From Formosa sp030427735 (GTDB lineage: Bacteria; Bacteroidota; Bacteroidia; Flavobacteriales; Flavobacteriaceae): 64,000 nt of DNA. Of the stretch, positions 1-8,782 are shown piece by piece; the stretch's first letter is position 1, and the number at the start of each line of letters is the position of its first letter. The notes below the pieces were generated by a model. It did not search any database, was not told the DNA's origin, and worked only from the letters and a program-made list of their open reading frames with translations. A program made the translations under genes and the position numbers. The DNA is taken from the NCBI RefSeq assembly GCF_051200825.1, contig NZ_CP195158.1:2232001-2296000 (forward strand), given 5' to 3'.

Positions 1-2766
1 GACTTTCATCTGTGGCATTATGTATATCCTTATTTGATTTTTGGTGTGGTAAACAGCTTATTGGTATGCAGCATCCTGTTTTTCTTTGCTAAAAAATTTC
101 AGAATAAACTATTGGTCGCTATTGCAGGATTGATGTTATACATCACCTATATGATAGTGCTCATGTTTTCAAACGCGCCGTTTATGGCACAATCGTTACC
201 GCAATCTTTATTTGCTCAAAAAGTATCTGCTATAACTGATATTTTTGGATTGTCGGCTTATTTTTATGATGCCAAGGACTTTAGTGTTTTTGAAAGAAAC
301 CACAACATCGTGTCGTTTAGTAACATACTACTGATAAACCGTTTGGGTGTTGTGCTACTGTCTTTATTCATTATGAAATTAGGCATTAATGCGTTCTCAT
401 TTCTGCCAGTTTTCAAACAAAAGTCAACAAAAAAACAGGCTGAAACAATGCCTAAAAAAACCAATCTACTAGATGTTCCGTTTGCGAAAGTAAGCACGTT
501 GTTCACTTCAAAAACAAAACAACATGCACTGCGCTCTTTTGTGAAAATCGATTTTATTTATTTGTTTAAAAGTATTCCGCTTATTTCGGTTTCTGCTTTA
601 CTGTTATTTTATGTAGGTGTAGAAATGTATGGCGATATAGATATGGGCATTAGGTTGCCGCAACAGTATGCTAGCTCTGGCTTACTGGCTAAAACCATTA
701 ATGAAACATTTTATTTTATAGGTGCACTTGTTGTGGTTTACTTTACAAACGATGTGTTTTGGCGTGCCAATGCTAGTGGATTTTCAATCATTCAAAATAC
801 GACTTATTATGCCAAAGAGCGGCTATTAGGACACGCTATAAGCATGGTGCTTTTAATCATGTTTCTTACGGGTTTAATGCTCTTGGAAGCAATTATCTTT
901 CAGCTTGTTTTTAAATACCCTTTTATTGATTTGAAAGCATATTTTGGTGTGTTTGTTTTTAATACGTTGCCACTTACACTCTTTGCGTTACTGCTGCTAT
1001 TTATTAATAATATAAGTAAGAGTAAATCGGTGGCATTGGGTATATCTATCTTGTTATTCTTATTGTTTGTGACACCTATTTCAAAAAACATGATTACGAA
1101 TCCGTTGTTTCGTTTTTTATCTGGTTACAAAGGTGCTTATAGCGATTTTATAGGTTACAGTACTTATGTAATGCCGTTTATTTACAGACTGATTTTTGGG
1201 TTTGCTCTTGTAGGACTTGTAAGTGCTTTATACGGTTTGATAAAAACTAAAGTTAAAAAACACCGCTTGATTATTGCTATGGTTAGTTGTGTATGTATAG
1301 GTATGGTGAGTGGCTATTTGTTTTTAGATGGTTATGTTTCCAAAGATAAAGACGCTGACATATTAGCGCGCGTTGCTTACGAAAAGCATTATAGAGCATA
1401 CCAAAACCTTCCGCAGCCAACCATAAAAAAAGTTAATACTGAAATAGATCTGTTTCCTGAAGACCAAGCTTACCAGATAAAAGGCTCGTATTGGTTGGTA
1501 AATCAGCACAAGCACGCTATAGATTCTGTACTAATACATGTGCCTGAAGACTTTGAGATACAAGCGCTTTTATTTAGTTATAAAAATGATACCATAACGC
1601 TAGACAGGGCTATTTCAGAAATACCATTAAAACAGGCATTACAAGCCCAAGACTCGGCAAAACTCACCTTTCATTTGGCTTACAAATGGGAGGCTGTAAA
1701 TGGTCATAATCCTTTTAATGCGATTGTAAAGGATGGCTCTTTTATGCGAATAAGTCGTTATTATCCTCAATTTGGGTATGATGCTAGTCAGGAAATTTCA
1801 GACAAGACAATTAGAAAACAACATGCTTTGGGCGAAGCCACTGCCATGAAACCATTTGATGCAGTAAAGACTCATATAGACGACTTTATTTCTTTGGACA
1901 TGCAAATTTCAACCGGTAATAATCAAATTGCTGTTGGTACTGGCGCGTTAAAATCGCAGTGGCAAGACGCTAATAGAAATTACTATGAGTATAAAGCAGA
2001 CGCCATTCCTTTTAGGTTTGCGGTTTCATCAGCTGCTTATGAGGTAAAAAAAACACAACACAACGATGTTTCTATTGAGGTTTTATATCATCCATTGCAT
2101 AAAAATAATGTAGATCACCTTATTGAGAACACGAAGCTGTCATTAGATTATTGTACTAAATATTTTGGGCCTTATCCGTTTTCGTCTATTCAATTTGCCG
2201 AAGTGTCATCGTTTACACAAGGTTTTGCAGGCACCGCTTATCCTGGTGTTATATTTATGACAGAGCATATGACGTTTCATGCCAACCTAGCGGGCAACCA
2301 TAATCAAGATGTTATTAATGAATTGGCTGGGCATGAAGTAGCGCATTTTTGGTGGGGAACCAACCAGATTGATCCAGATTACCGAGAAGGTTATGCCATG
2401 CTGACTGAAAGCTTGGCTATGTATACCGAAATGATGCTATATAAAAACATGTACGGCAAGGCAAAAATGCTAGAACGTGTGGCCATACATAAACAAATAT
2501 ATGATGCTGAAAAAGGTTTTACTGATAACTTATCGTTATTGAAAGCTACAAAAAACAATGCGTTTATTTCCTATTCTAAAGGTGCTATTGTTTTTGTTGA
2601 ATTGAGTGAATTACTGGGCGAAGAACGATTGAACATGGCTTTGCGTATGTTTTTAGAACAACACGCATACCCTAATGCAAAGCCTACTTCAACTGATTTA
2701 CTAGAAACGATTTTGAAGGTTAGCGATGATGAGATTAAAGACAAAATCAAAGCCATGTTTGAGTAG
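1..2766 (+). CDS. ABC-permease-like membrane protein fused to M1 aminopeptidase (5' end cut)
   Basis: The reading frame is open from base 1, so the true start lies outside the window. The first half is a chain of hydrophobic segments resembling ABC-2 type permeases. The second half, from about base 1400, is an M1 (gluzincin) metallopeptidase. The zinc motif HEVAHFWWG starts at base 2332 and is followed by the TESLA glutamate typical of this fused subgroup. The usual GAMEN substrate motif is replaced by GFAGTAYPG. The family is known in Bacteroidota as membrane-anchored peptidases encoded beside ABC components, so an ATPase gene may lie just upstream. The physiological substrate is unknown. 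The protein should sit in the inner membrane, though the side on which the peptidase lies was not established. Confidence 0.85.
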   Translation, partial: DFHLWHYVYPYLIFGVVNSLLVCSILFFFAKKFQNKLLVAIAGLMLYITYMIVLMFSNAPFMAQSLPQSLFAQKVSAITDIFGLSAYFYDAKDFSVFERNHNIVSFSNILLINRLGVVLLSLFIMKLGINAFSFLPVFKQKSTKKQAETMPKKTNLLDVPFAKVSTLFTSKTKQHALRSFVKIDFIYLFKSIPLISVSALLLFYVGVEMYGDIDMGIRLPQQYASSGLLAKTINETFYFIGALVVVYFTNDVFWRANASGFSIIQNTTYYAKERLLGHAISMVLLIMFLTGLMLLEAIIFQLVFKYPFIDLKAYFGVFVFNTLPLTLFALLLLFINNISKSKSVALGISILLFLLFVTPISKNMITNPLFRFLSGYKGAYSDFIGYSTYVMPFIYRLIFGFALVGLVSALYGLIKTKVKKHRLIIAMVSCVCIGMVSGYLFLDGYVSKDKDADILARVAYEKHYRAYQNLPQPTIKKVNTEIDLFPEDQAYQIKGSYWLVNQHKHAIDSVLIHVPEDFEIQALLFSYKNDTITLDRAISEIPLKQALQAQDSAKLTFHLAYKWEAVNGHNPFNAIVKDGSFMRISRYYPQFGYDASQEISDKTIRKQHALGEATAMKPFDAVKTHIDDFISLDMQISTGNNQIAVGTGALKSQWQDANRNYYEYKADAIPFRFAVSSAAYEVKKTQHNDVSIEVLYHPLHKNNVDHLIENTKLSLDYCTKYFGPYPFSSIQFAEVSSFTQGFAGTAYPGVIFMTEHMTFHANLAGNHNQDVINELAGHEVAHFWWGTNQIDPDYREGYAMLTESLAMYTEMMLYKNMYGKAKMLERVAIHKQIYDAEKGFTDNLSLLKATKNNAFISYSKGAIVFVELSELLGEERLNMALRMFLEQHAYPNAKPTSTDLLETILKVSDDEIKDKIKAMFE

Positions 2767-2855
2767 AAAAAATCAAATCTTAGGAAAAAAGGTTCAGAAT
2801 TTTTCATGTTTTCACATTTTGCACAACATTTATACGTTATTGTTAGACATAGTTT

Positions 2856-3830
2856 TTATAAAAAAAGTCTTTGCTCAACTTTTGGTTCTTTATTTAAGAA
2901 TTCATTTAACGCTAGAAAGTTAAAAGCAAGTTCATTAGGACTTACCTCTAATTTAAAGTAATACTCACCAGTCATTTGACAGGCCATACTATAAATTAAT
3001 GTTTCATCTAATAATCCCTTATTAATCCCCAAAACTTTCATAAATTCTTTTCTGTCAGCAATTACATTTTCTAAAAAAAACTCATCTGTAAATGGAATAT
3101 CATTACAAATCAAGTTAACCCAAGGAATTATATCTTTAATTCCCTCAACTATGCTTTTCGTTACTGGAAGATAAAATGAGTAATAACATTGAAAACTGCA
3201 ATGATATACTTTAGCTATATTTTCATCATCCACTTGAGTAATTAAAACACTCACTTGATAATTATCAACCCAATGACATTCTGACAATTCAATGTACAGA
3301 AAATGTTTCTGTCTTATAACTGATTTTATAAGTTCAGATGCACTCCTTAATTGCCACAGTTTATATTCATACTTATTCTTAAAATAACCAATTCTTTTAA
3401 GCCTTCCTTCAGCTTCAGTATTCAATAAGTTAATTTTTGGAATATTCAGTTTGAAAGCTTTTTTGGTTAATATAACTGTCGATTTATTTATTTCTTGCCA
3501 ATAAGCCCGATTAGTAAATTTATTATATATCACAATTATAATAGGGATCGAATGACTTAACCAATAGTCTGAATGCTTTTTACTACCTCTAAAGACATAA
3601 TTCTCTTTATTTTCTTCATTAAAAAAGCTTTCTCCAGACTTTATTTGAATTCCAATTATTCTTCCTGTAGGAAATATATCTCCATTTAGATATCGTTTTT
3701 TGGTTATTTCAACAAATGCATCAATTCCAAAATCATTTATTGGTTGTTCACGGAATATCCACTCAAAATCTTCAACAAAAATTTTAGCTACTGAGAATAC
3801 TCCTATTCTTTCTTCTTTGTTAAATGTCAA
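2856..3830 (-). CDS. DUF4365 domain protein, PD-(D/E)XK nuclease-like
   Basis: This 324-residue protein begins with a DUF4365-type domain. NDFGIDAFVEI (residues 32-42) and GIQIKSG (60-66) match the acidic and Q-x-K elements of restriction-endonuclease-like folds. DUF4365 domains are often found in defence-associated nucleases and in uncharacterised orphan genes. The C-terminal 200 residues contain no motif I recognise. There is no signal peptide, so it should be cytoplasmic. The gene is convergent with the M1 peptidase and has no functional link to the xylan genes beside it. Its base composition looks even richer in AT than its neighbours, which hints at acquisition. The DUF4365 call is fairly firm; the nuclease activity is inferred. 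Confidence 0.75.
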   Translation of the reverse strand: MTFNKEERIGVFSVAKIFVEDFEWIFREQPINDFGIDAFVEITKKRYLNGDIFPTGRIIGIQIKSGESFFNEENKENYVFRGSKKHSDYWLSHSIPIIIVIYNKFTNRAYWQEINKSTVILTKKAFKLNIPKINLLNTEAEGRLKRIGYFKNKYEYKLWQLRSASELIKSVIRQKHFLYIELSECHWVDNYQVSVLITQVDDENIAKVYHCSFQCYYSFYLPVTKSIVEGIKDIIPWVNLICNDIPFTDEFFLENVIADRKEFMKVLGINKGLLDETLIYSMACQMTGEYYFKLEVSPNELAFNFLALNEFLNKEPKVEQRLFL

Positions 3831-4018
3831 TCTTTAATTTTTATTAAAATATCTAATTCTTAAATATGGGTACAGGTTAAACAAAGTTTACCTATTAAAC
3901 CGTAACGTATAAAATCAAAATTCTCTCTCCCTTTATAAAATAACAGGTTAGATTACAATACTACTTCTCTATATCGAACTCATTTGGGTATATTAAAATT
4001 CATATTAGAATTTTAAAA
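3831..4018. other. Intergenic region with AT-only hairpin after the GH43 gene
   Basis: This gap separates two leftward genes. Bases 3993-4016 form an AT-rich inverted repeat with 9-base arms (ttaaaattc / gaattttaa) just after the GH43 stop codon, which may act as a weak end-of-operon signal for the SusC operon. The rest must hold the promoter of the DUF4365 gene, but no clear Bacteroidota promoter pair could be picked out. Confidence 0.35.
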
Positions 4019-5797
4019 TTATTCTTTTACAGGTAACGCGTCATTTGCCGAAGTTGCATAAAGGCCTAATAAACATCCTGTAAAACCACCTGCAACGTCG
4101 GTAGACAGTATATCTCCTGAAACTATCCCTCCCAAGTTTGTATAGCCAGCTCCATTAATGGCATAATTAAACTCATAATTATCTCCTTCAGCCTTAATTT
4201 GAAGCTTTATCGGTTTATTCAATTCTATTTCTTTACTAGCAACAATGGTAGAAATGATTTTTCCTTGACGATTTGGCCAACTATTTTTTTGTAATACAAA
4301 AAAGTACTTATTATTATACCTAGTAACACCAAACACATAGTTACTACCTTCATTTTGTAATGCTACCACCCCAGCTAAATCGTGTTCTGATTTAGGTTTA
4401 TAATTTAAAGTGGTAGAAAAAGAAAACGTGTTATGCTGCTGCCTATAAAATAAAGTTGACGTTGGTTTAACTTCCTTAATATTTGTATCGAATGGTGTAA
4501 TTTTTAATCCGTTAGTAGTTTTATTTACAAATTCCTCTCTAGGTCCCCTTAGTCCAATCCAACGGTAATCAAGTTGTTTTGCAGTAAAATCATCAGTAAA
4601 AGTAAAATTACCACTGGGAAAAAAATCATTTTTTCCAACTTGATTTTCTACACCTACAGGCATAGCTAATTTAGGCTCTAAAGGCTGTAACCCGTTTTCA
4701 AAAACTGGAAAAATACCAGACCAATCTACTGGTAAGATAAACGTTTCTCGCCCTGTATTAACACGATGTTTTTCGTTTGGTCGTACAGCCAAAAACACGC
4801 CGTAATTTTGACCATTAGGACCTTCTACAATATCGGCATGTCCTGCCCAATCCACCTTATTCTCTCGCTCTATTGGCAAATGTCTTTGCGTTAAAATAGG
4901 ATTATTAGGAGCAGGAAGAAATGGCCCTCTTGGATGGTCACTAATAAAAATAACTTCACTATGATTTCCCCCTGTTCCACCCTCTGCACACATTAAATAA
5001 TACTTGTTATTCCTTTTATAAAGATGTGGAGCTTCAATCCAAATGGGCTTTTTACTAATATCAGTTCCTCCATTTACAATAATTTTATCTGTACCAGGAA
5101 TAACCCTATCATTTTCCAAATCATAATCCCATATCTTAATTACGCGATGACCATTATATAATTCCTTGCCTTTGTCTGGTGCATCATTATGTACTACATA
5201 GGCCTTTCCATTATCATCAAAAAAAATAGAAGGATCAATTCCTCCAAAATCTAACTTAATAGGACGCCCCCAGCCTTTTTGAGGGTCTTTTGTTTTAACA
5301 ACAATATTACCAAGGCCTTCAGAAAAAACTGTAACAATAACGTAAAAAGTATCATTATACGGGTTGTATGTAATTCCAGGAGCATAAACGCCCTCACTAA
5401 TTCCAGTATTCTTAGGATTAAAATCAGAAACATTATTTAATACACCTCCTAAATCAGTCCAATTCACTAAATCCTTAGAATGAAAAATAGGTACGCCAGG
5501 AAACATTGCAAAAGAAGAACAGACCATATAATAATCATCTCCTTTCTTTGTAATGGCTGGATCCGGGTAACACCCTTGTAGAATTGGGGAGTAAAACTCG
5601 TTCGATCTTAAAGGGAACTTATTATATACTTCATCATTACCTTGATAAGTGACTTTTGAAAATACAGGACTCGCTTTTATATCACTTTTCTGGTTAGTTT
5701 GCCCCTTGACTACGGTAATAATTAAAAAAATAAAAGCGACAACTAATTTTAACCTGATGTTATAATTCTTATCAAGAAGTAGTTGAAATCGGTCCAT
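4019..5797 (-). CDS. GH43 beta-xylosidase/alpha-L-arabinofuranosidase with C-terminal beta-sandwich
   Basis: Secreted glycoside hydrolase of 592 residues. A hydrophobic signal segment spans roughly residues 15-32. The five-bladed propeller shows the three GH43 acids: Asp79 in GCYPDP (base), Asp188 in GGIDPS (pKa modulator) and Glu255 in WIEAPHLY (acid). Residues about 395-590 fit the concanavalin-like C-terminal domain common in xylan-active GH43 enzymes. The N-terminal pattern with SSFAMFPGVPIFHS is reminiscent of subfamily 12, but the subfamily is not certain. It is the last gene of the SusC operon, 75 bases after the GH10 gene, so it probably removes arabinosyl or xylosyl residues from imported arabinoxylan fragments in the periplasm or at the surface. 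Confidence 0.9.
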   Translation of the reverse strand: MDRFQLLLDKNYNIRLKLVVAFIFLIITVVKGQTNQKSDIKASPVFSKVTYQGNDEVYNKFPLRSNEFYSPILQGCYPDPAITKKGDDYYMVCSSFAMFPGVPIFHSKDLVNWTDLGGVLNNVSDFNPKNTGISEGVYAPGITYNPYNDTFYVIVTVFSEGLGNIVVKTKDPQKGWGRPIKLDFGGIDPSIFFDDNGKAYVVHNDAPDKGKELYNGHRVIKIWDYDLENDRVIPGTDKIIVNGGTDISKKPIWIEAPHLYKRNNKYYLMCAEGGTGGNHSEVIFISDHPRGPFLPAPNNPILTQRHLPIERENKVDWAGHADIVEGPNGQNYGVFLAVRPNEKHRVNTGRETFILPVDWSGIFPVFENGLQPLEPKLAMPVGVENQVGKNDFFPSGNFTFTDDFTAKQLDYRWIGLRGPREEFVNKTTNGLKITPFDTNIKEVKPTSTLFYRQQHNTFSFSTTLNYKPKSEHDLAGVVALQNEGSNYVFGVTRYNNKYFFVLQKNSWPNRQGKIISTIVASKEIELNKPIKLQIKAEGDNYEFNYAINGAGYTNLGGIVSGDILSTDVAGGFTGCLLGLYATSANDALPVKE

Positions 5798-5872
5798 GAT
5801 TAAAATATTTATCTAATTTGAATACTTCCTAAATTGCTAAAAACTAATAATATCATTAACTCGTATTCTGGC

Positions 5873-7015
5873 TTACGGAGCTTGCTCCCTCAAACCATCT
5901 GCAAAACCTGTATAGGCTGGCTTTTTAGTAAACGAATTATCATACATAAGCGGCCAATCTTTACCACCATCATATCTCCAACTATCTTGATCTCTAAATC
6001 CCCAAATGGTTATACCATACTGTTGACTCGCTGGTACATTTTCTGTATAGTGATAAGATACTCTTTGAAATTGATCGGCCTGAAGCTGTGCGCGTTCATT
6101 GGTTAAAGTTGTAATATCGTTATTAGGATTTGCTCTTACATCTAATTCTGAAACATGAACTAAAAGCCCAGTATTAGCAACGTCATTTAAAGCTGACGCG
6201 ATATCCGAGTCTGATGGCCAATTATAATTTAAATGCATTTGCAAACCAACGCCATCAATAGGAATGTTTTCCGAAATAAATTCGTTAACCATATTTAGTA
6301 TGGCTTGGCGCTTGGATTGAATAACCACGTTATAGTCGTTGTAAAAAAGTTTTACGTTAGGGTCTGCTTCTCGAGCCCAGGTAAAAATTTTCTTAATGTA
6401 ATCACTCCCCATTCTTTGGGTGAATATACTCGATCTAATTCCTGCGCTATCATCAATATATTCGTTTACAACATCCCAGGCTTCAACTATAGCATTTCCA
6501 TTTTCGTCTTTAGCCTGAGCAAAATGAGCAACGGTCGTTTTAACATAATGTTCGATATGCGCTTCAAATTCGGCATCCGTTCCACTAAAGTTTAAGAGCC
6601 AATTGGGCACAGCATAATCTGGATGCCACACCAAGGTATGTCCGTGAACGCGAAGTCCGTTAGCTTTCGCGTATGCGACAATCGCATCGCCATCGCTAAA
6701 ATCAAAATTATCGGGGCCAATAAAAAAATTGGCCATTTTCATATCATTTTCAGCAGACATACTATTGTAATCATTCAATAATACGTGTTTGAAATTAGTA
6801 TTCTCAGCTGAATTCGAATTCAATTTAGATGCAGAAACTATGTTTCCAATAGGAAAACTAGGTATACCCTTTAAGTACTCTGGTGTATTTTCTTCTTCAA
6901 CATTTTCGTCATCATCTGGTGGCGTAGGCCCTCCTACTGTAACTCCAGAATCATCTGTGCTACATGCCATGAAGCTTGCAATACATAGTAACACAACTAT
7001 CTTTTTAATTTTCAT
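5873..7015 (-). CDS. GH10 endo-1,4-beta-xylanase, lipoprotein
   Basis: A 380-residue lipoprotein with a lipobox ending at Cys18 (SFMAC), followed by an acidic, proline-containing linker (about residues 20-46) and one GH10 TIM barrel. HGHTLVWH (124-131) is the family signature. Glu185 in DVVNEY is the acid/base and Glu290 in VSELDV is the nucleophile. The acidic linker right after the lipidated cysteine resembles surface-export signals of Bacteroidota lipoproteins, so cell-surface cleavage of xylan is the likely role. It lies in the SusC operon behind a terminator-like hairpin at 7067-7103. It differs clearly in sequence from the second GH10 at 16646-17782. Confidence 0.95.
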   Translation of the reverse strand: MKIKKIVVLLCIASFMACSTDDSGVTVGGPTPPDDDENVEEENTPEYLKGIPSFPIGNIVSASKLNSNSAENTNFKHVLLNDYNSMSAENDMKMANFFIGPDNFDFSDGDAIVAYAKANGLRVHGHTLVWHPDYAVPNWLLNFSGTDAEFEAHIEHYVKTTVAHFAQAKDENGNAIVEAWDVVNEYIDDSAGIRSSIFTQRMGSDYIKKIFTWAREADPNVKLFYNDYNVVIQSKRQAILNMVNEFISENIPIDGVGLQMHLNYNWPSDSDIASALNDVANTGLLVHVSELDVRANPNNDITTLTNERAQLQADQFQRVSYHYTENVPASQQYGITIWGFRDQDSWRYDGGKDWPLMYDNSFTKKPAYTGFADGLREQAP

Positions 7016-7066
7016 AATTTATTTTCAGTTTTAAACACAGAATTTCTGTTAGAATTATGCAAAATA

Positions 7067-7103
7067 AAAATCGCTCATCGCAAGTTATGTAATGAGCGAT
7101 TTT
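7067..7103 (-). terminator. Hairpin terminator/attenuator between the CBM lipoprotein and GH10 genes
   Basis: Perfect 12-base arms (aaaatcgctcat / atgagcgatttt) flank a 13-base loop. On the minus strand the hairpin is followed by a T-rich stretch. It lies between two genes of one apparent operon, so it may be partly read through and set a lower level for the downstream GH10 and GH43 genes, or it may mark a true operon end. Confidence 0.75.
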
Positions 7104-7179
7104 CCCTAATTAAACAAACAAAATACAACTCAATATGACAAACAAGTTGATTTTACTTTTAGTTAAGATTACTCGTGTT

Positions 7180-8712
7180 TTATTCTACAAGACTAACCTC
7201 TAAATCATCGATATAAACGACACCACCAACGTTTCCTTCGTAACTCATACTTATAGCAAATCTTGCGTTATTCTCGCCACTATTAGTAGTATCTACAGTG
7301 AAATCATAAGAAACCTCTGTCCATTCGTTATCAAGAAAACCTTGTTCAGGTGCAGCCCATTCTGCCCATCCCGGATCACCACCTTGATCTATGGCTATTT
7401 TCAGATTTGTAATACCCTGTCCTTTAAACCAAACACTTAGGTGATAGGTTTTTCCATTTTCTACAGTCATGCTTGACGTTGGTTGGATATCCCAGGCATT
7501 TGCCCCAATATCATTAATGGTAATTTTAACACTTTTGTCACCGTCATGGCTATGAGCATCTGTTATCTCGCCACTAATAAGCGTTCCGGATAATCCGCCC
7601 CAACCTACTATATCGGTTGCTTCTCCTAGTTCAGACTCTTCAAAACTACCATTTATATTTACTGGTGGCGGTGGCGGTGTGCCTGTTTGAATTAATGCGA
7701 TATTATCAACATAATATACTGCGTCAGATACCACTCCTAAATCTAATACCACTCGGGTTTGCGGTGCATTGGCTACAAACGACCATTCGATTTGTTGCCA
7801 TTCTGCCGTAATATCATAATTACCGCTATATAAAGCATCTGGATTTGTAGAGAATCTAATATTTCCACCATCTCCCGGAGTTCCCGACTGTGCTTTTACG
7901 TACATAAACACGGTATATTCCGAACCTACTTCTGTATTTGCAGGACTACTAACAAATTGTGTTCTCCAAGCATCACCACCCGCTGCAGCGGCACGAAGAG
8001 TTCGTCCAAAATAGGCTTCACCATCGGCTGTAGTAGCAGTCATGCCGTCTCCACCATTCCATTTTTCCCAATTATCAAAATCATCGCCGCTACCCAATTC
8101 TAAAGTACCGTTTAAAATTAAATTAGTTCCTACATAAAACGGTAAAGCTGGCATGGCTTCTCCTCCATTGGTTACCACCTTAAACTCGGTAGGAATATTT
8201 TGCGGCAATCCTGAAGGCACGGTTACTACTAATTCGGTAGCCGAGGAAGAAACCACATTTGCTTCAACACCACCTATAGTAACAGAATTCAGATTATCTA
8301 AAGATGTTCCTACAATGGTTACATTTTCTCCTCCTGATGCTATATTTGGAGATATAGCCTGAATGATTGGATACGGTCTAGATGCCACTTCGAGCATCGT
8401 GGTAACCGTATAACCATCTGCCATTACCAAAGTAAGTAATGCATCTCCTATAGGTGTTGATTCCGGTAATGTAATTGTAATTGAATTACCCTCTAGTTGA
8501 AATGGCACTTGATTCTTCTCTAAAAAAGTGAATAAAACAGTATCAAAATTGGTTCCTGTTAGAATGACATCTTGGCCAGGATAAAAATTTTCGGATGTTA
8601 CATTGTCTATGGATACCTCCGAAAATGCTTCATCATCGTCACAACTTACTGCTAGTAGTAATACAGCAATAATTGCAAAACATTTACTAATGAATTTAAT
8701 ATTTTTAAGCAT
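7180..8712 (-). CDS. Surface glycan-binding lipoprotein with tandem IPT/TIG and two CBM-like domains
   Basis: A 510-residue lipoprotein (Cys24 in LLLAVSC) encoded directly after susD, in the position where SusE/SusF-type surface binding proteins sit. Residues about 30-200 form two immunoglobulin-like IPT/TIG repeats; the second contains ISPNIASGGENVTIVG. Two beta-sandwich modules follow, about 200-345 and 352-510, each opening with an N-G-x-x-E pattern (NGTLELG, NGSFEES) typical of CBM4/9/22-like xylan-binding domains. A proline-rich PPPPP linker joins them. No catalytic motif is visible. The likely role is holding xylan at the outer membrane next to SusC/SusD. Substrate and CBM family are inferred from context and fold pattern. 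Confidence 0.85.
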   Translation of the reverse strand: MLKNIKFISKCFAIIAVLLLAVSCDDDEAFSEVSIDNVTSENFYPGQDVILTGTNFDTVLFTFLEKNQVPFQLEGNSITITLPESTPIGDALLTLVMADGYTVTTMLEVASRPYPIIQAISPNIASGGENVTIVGTSLDNLNSVTIGGVEANVVSSSATELVVTVPSGLPQNIPTEFKVVTNGGEAMPALPFYVGTNLILNGTLELGSGDDFDNWEKWNGGDGMTATTADGEAYFGRTLRAAAAGGDAWRTQFVSSPANTEVGSEYTVFMYVKAQSGTPGDGGNIRFSTNPDALYSGNYDITAEWQQIEWSFVANAPQTRVVLDLGVVSDAVYYVDNIALIQTGTPPPPPVNINGSFEESELGEATDIVGWGGLSGTLISGEITDAHSHDGDKSVKITINDIGANAWDIQPTSSMTVENGKTYHLSVWFKGQGITNLKIAIDQGGDPGWAEWAAPEQGFLDNEWTEVSYDFTVDTTNSGENNARFAISMSYEGNVGGVVYIDDLEVSLVE

Positions 8713-8782
8713 AGTTTAAAATTTTAAAATTAGTTTGAAGTTTATTGGATTACTTGGTTAGTACAGCCAACTAATTCAAATT

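Noticed and set aside
2726..2923. Short rightward frame overlapping the M1 peptidase end
   Set aside because: It overlaps two real genes, lacks any domain and looks like chance in AT-rich DNA.
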